A DNA stretch of 11,632 nucleotides, from assembly GCA_002284615.2 (NCBI GenBank), contig MU069953.1, forward strand, positions 203,260 through 214,891. The letters are read 5' to 3'. Each line of letters opens with the position of its first letter. The first letter of the stretch is position 1. The stretch comes from Dunaliella salina (Eukaryota > Chlorophyta > Chlorophyceae > Chlamydomonadales > Dunaliellaceae). The position numbers and the translations under genes were made by a program. Below are positions 9,488 through 11,632 of the stretch, one piece after another. The notes below the pieces were generated by a model. The model was given only the letters and a program-made list of their open reading frames with translations. It did no database searches and had not been told where the DNA came from.

Positions 9488-10629
9488 CTGCAGTGTTTCT
9501 CAATAAACTTTTTTCTTGGCCTGCATGCCAAGTTTGAAGGCGGGGGATGCTCTGGGTGGTTTTAGGCAGCCAGGTGAACTTTACCAAGAGCAGCAAACGT
9601 TGGGGCTCACGCCCCATGAACGGGGCTTCCCAGAAAAAACATTATAACCTTACATCTGTGGGGTTCTCGACGAAAATCTGAATGAAATAAGGACTTTGCC
9701 GCAGACCGTCCCAGAACCCTGCTAAGCACCAGAAATTTATTAGGTCTTAATAGAAAGCCATTCCCTATTGTCAGCTCGCCTCTCAGCTGACTTCAGAGCA
9801 CCCCCCCAAACAGCCCTCGGCTTGGCAGCTCGCAGCAGTGGGCCACCGCACAACTGCACAAAAAATCAAGGTTGGGCAAGGCCAGGGAGGTCCAGCAGAT
9901 TTTCCTGCAATAGCCCCGGCCAACCCCCACCCCCCCTTAATGGCCAAGTTGAGACACTCTGATTCTTACATTCTGGACTCTACATCCCTTTACTGTATCC
10001 ACTTATACAGAGACATATGCTTCTTATTACACTTGCAGGGGCGAATGCTTGATGTTTTAATGATTAAATAAGCCTCAATTATTGGCTACGAAGTTGGATT
10101 GTACAACGCGGAGCCATAATCATTACGCATTATTCAATTTGGCCCTGCTCAAAGCTACAACTATTTTCTTGATGGGGTGCATGATGAGTGTGCAGAGGGC
10201 AAAATAATTGGCCTGAGATGGGCACGTAATAGATACGCAATGGCGAATAGAACCAAACTTCTGATGTCCAGGTTTTTGTGGCAAACCCTTGCTGGCAAAG
10301 CAGTAAAACAGATTTGCCGCACCAATTCCATGCTGACAGCACCCATTTATCAAAGCAGTTTGTGCATACAAAAAGTATGATGGACACTCAAGTTTAATGA
10401 CGGGGGCTCCCACCAAGCGCCCAGCAAGAGGAAGTGCCTCTTAGCCGCCAAGAAGGGTGCAATTTGAAGTGTATGTAGATAAGGAAGAAAGCCTTCAGTA
10501 GGAAAAGAGCCTGAGCAACGAGGGTCTCAAAGGAGAAGATCAAACCTATTTAGCTATCGAAAAGGGTGTGACAATGGCTGCACAATGTAAAGATTGCATT
10601 CAAAGAAATTGAGGGTGTATAGTTATCAG
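9488..10629. other. No supported gene
   Basis: More than 1.1 kb with open frames on both strands (such as 10123-10416 minus and 10177-10380 plus), none with paired splice signals or recognisable protein character. There are short C runs near 9800 and 9940. It may be intergenic space or intron upstream of the minus-strand exons. Confidence 0.4.
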
Positions 10630-10837
10630 TAGGGATCGGCATATAGCGCTATATGGGCCAAACCTAAAGCGCTAGATAGCGCTATATAGCGATGTAGCGC
10701 TATATTAAATATAACGTTATACCAACCTATAGATCAGCATGTAGCGCTATATCCCAAAAGTATATAGCGCAATATAACGCTATATAGCGCTATACGCTAC
10801 GTAGCGCTATATGCCAACGCCGATCCCTAGTTGTCAG
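10622..10837. repeat. 8-bp target site duplication flanking a MITE
   Basis: GTTATCAG (10622-10629) and GTTGTCAG (10830-10837) immediately flank the element and match at seven of eight positions. Eight-base duplications are the hallmark of hAT insertions. Confidence 0.65.
10630..10829. mobile_element. hAT-like MITE, 200 bp, TATAGCGCTATA-rich
   Basis: The element begins TAGGGATCGGC and ends GCCGATCCCTA, perfect 11-bp terminal inverted repeats. The homology resumes as ATATAGCGCTA on both sides after a 6-bp insertion (GTTGGC) on the right. The TAGGG start and the 8-bp near-perfect flanking duplication fit the hAT superfamily. The interior contains seven exact AGCGCT cores (10645, 10668, 10678, 10696, 10743, 10786, 10803), mostly within TATAGCGCTATA, plus degenerate copies. 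It has no coding capacity, so it would depend on a transposase elsewhere. Confidence 0.75.
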
Positions 10838-11262
10838 GAACCTCTTCAAAATTTCTTAGTATATTCTCAGAAAGGGGCAACTGGCCTATTTCCCGGACAT
10901 GCTCTTCCTCATGTTTAATTGTAAAACTTGACCATGCCAACCTTCACTATTCTTAGAAAGATTACGTTTTCCAAGGAATGATGGAAATCAGGGGACCCCA
11001 TGTCACTCTCTTGGCCTTAGATCACCCCAAAACGGCCTATAACTCCACCCTGGGACCTTTTTCACTCCCAAAGTTTTGTAACATAGTATGTAAACATCCT
11101 GCATATTCAAAAAAGGGAGAGAAGAAAGCCAAAAATTGACCTTATGACAACCCTCGTGCTGGGATTCCTCTTTTAAAAATGGTTGAAATGCTGTACCTGA
11201 CTACCGTAGAGAGGTGTGACCAATACGCACCCTATAAAAAAATAATTAGTTTTACACATCGT
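10838..11262. other. No supported feature
   Basis: About 425 bp between the two fold-back elements, AT-rich in part. I saw no exon, RNA gene or repeat. Confidence 0.5.
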
Positions 11263-11518
11263 CAGAACTTTCAGGGCACGGTTGAAGAGCGTTTGAAACG
11301 TTTGAAATTAAACGCGTTTGAAATGCGTTTGAACTTTTACCAATCAAACGCTCATGAGCGTTTGAAATTTGAGCGTTTGAAAAGCGTTTGAAATCAAACG
11401 CTTCAAACGCACGTATGATTTCAAACGCTTCAAACGCATTTCAAACGTGGTACAATACAAACGCACCAGCGTTTGATTGGTAAATTTCAAACGCATTCAA
11501 ACGTGTCTGGCTGTTCTG
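11263..11518. mobile_element. Fold-back element rich in CAAACGC/GCGTTTG
   Basis: There are eight CGTTTG and nine CAAACG hexamers in about 215 bp. The CGTTTG copies lie mostly in the left half and the CAAACG copies mostly in the right. TTTACCAATCAAACGC (11336-11351) is an exact inverted repeat of 11469-11484. A perfect 22-bp palindrome sits at 11344-11365. The outer ends CAGAAC...CAGGGCACG and CGTGTCTG...GTTCTG form an imperfect terminal inverted repeat. No convincing target duplication was found, so the exact ends and superfamily are open. The 70-codon plus frame at 11179-11391 crosses it and is not credible. Confidence 0.65.
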
Positions 11519-11576
11519 TTGCTCAAGGATACAACTGCTCAGGCTTCGTTGCACACTCATAAGTGCATGCATGCAG

Positions 11577-11578
<2 letters not shown>

Positions 11579-11632
<54 letters not shown>
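11579..11632. repeat. (GT)n microsatellite at right window end
   Basis: Twenty-six GT units run to the last base of the window, so the array is truncated here. Confidence 0.97.

Noticed and set aside
11179..11391. 70-codon plus-strand frame with FERLKR-like repeats
   Set aside because: The repeated Glu-Arg-Leu-Lys pattern is the translation of the GCGTTTGAA word of the fold-back element.

Overview
The window looks like a contig from the nuclear genome of an intron-rich eukaryote. There are no long bacterial-type ORFs, no operon-like spacing and no ribosome-binding sites. Instead there are short phase-compatible exon candidates bounded by GT and AG, several dinucleotide microsatellites, homopolymer runs, an assembly N, and small fold-back elements that resemble MITEs. 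A green alga or another protist with compact introns would fit, but the sequence does not settle the lineage. Both window ends lie inside CA/GT arrays, so this is probably a whole contig that broke at microsatellites.

Almost all coding evidence is on the minus strand, so genes read from high to low coordinates. The best model runs from about 5278 to 2813. Its eight exons chain in phase through seven introns: 5078-5278, 4922-4979, 4748-4838, 4032-4574, 3964-3988, 3770-3831, 3049-3157 and 2813-2863. The product would have an alpha-helical, Armadillo/HEAT-like stretch, then an acidic stretch with nine 11-residue repeats, then a Pro/Ala/Val-rich linker. I could not name the family. More minus-strand exons lie upstream (6121-6531, 6867-6941, 7128-7209, 7381-7479, 7714-7771, 8943-9011, 9199-9306, 9349-9487) and downstream (2677-2718, 2120-2179, 1263-1329, 981-1106). 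Whether all belong to one gene cannot be decided here. A further minus-strand exon pair (712-846 and about 415-514) may start another gene that runs toward the left end.

Exon-scale local duplication recurs. A 203-bp tandem duplication carries a 60-nt exon whose second copy has lost its splice donor. There is a decayed partial copy of the Pro-rich exon, a duplicated block within the 5078-5278 exon, and a 66-bp duplication in the hendecad repeat.

The right part is mostly non-coding and holds palindrome-rich elements: a 200-bp hAT-like MITE (10630-10829) with terminal inverted repeats and a near-perfect 8-bp target duplication, a CAAACGC/GCGTTTG fold-back element (11263-11518), and a GGATCC/TCTGGA hairpin cluster (8177-8260). 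No tRNA, rRNA, CRISPR, viral or toxin gene was recognised. All exon calls were made by eye from reading frames and splice signals and have no transcript or homology support.
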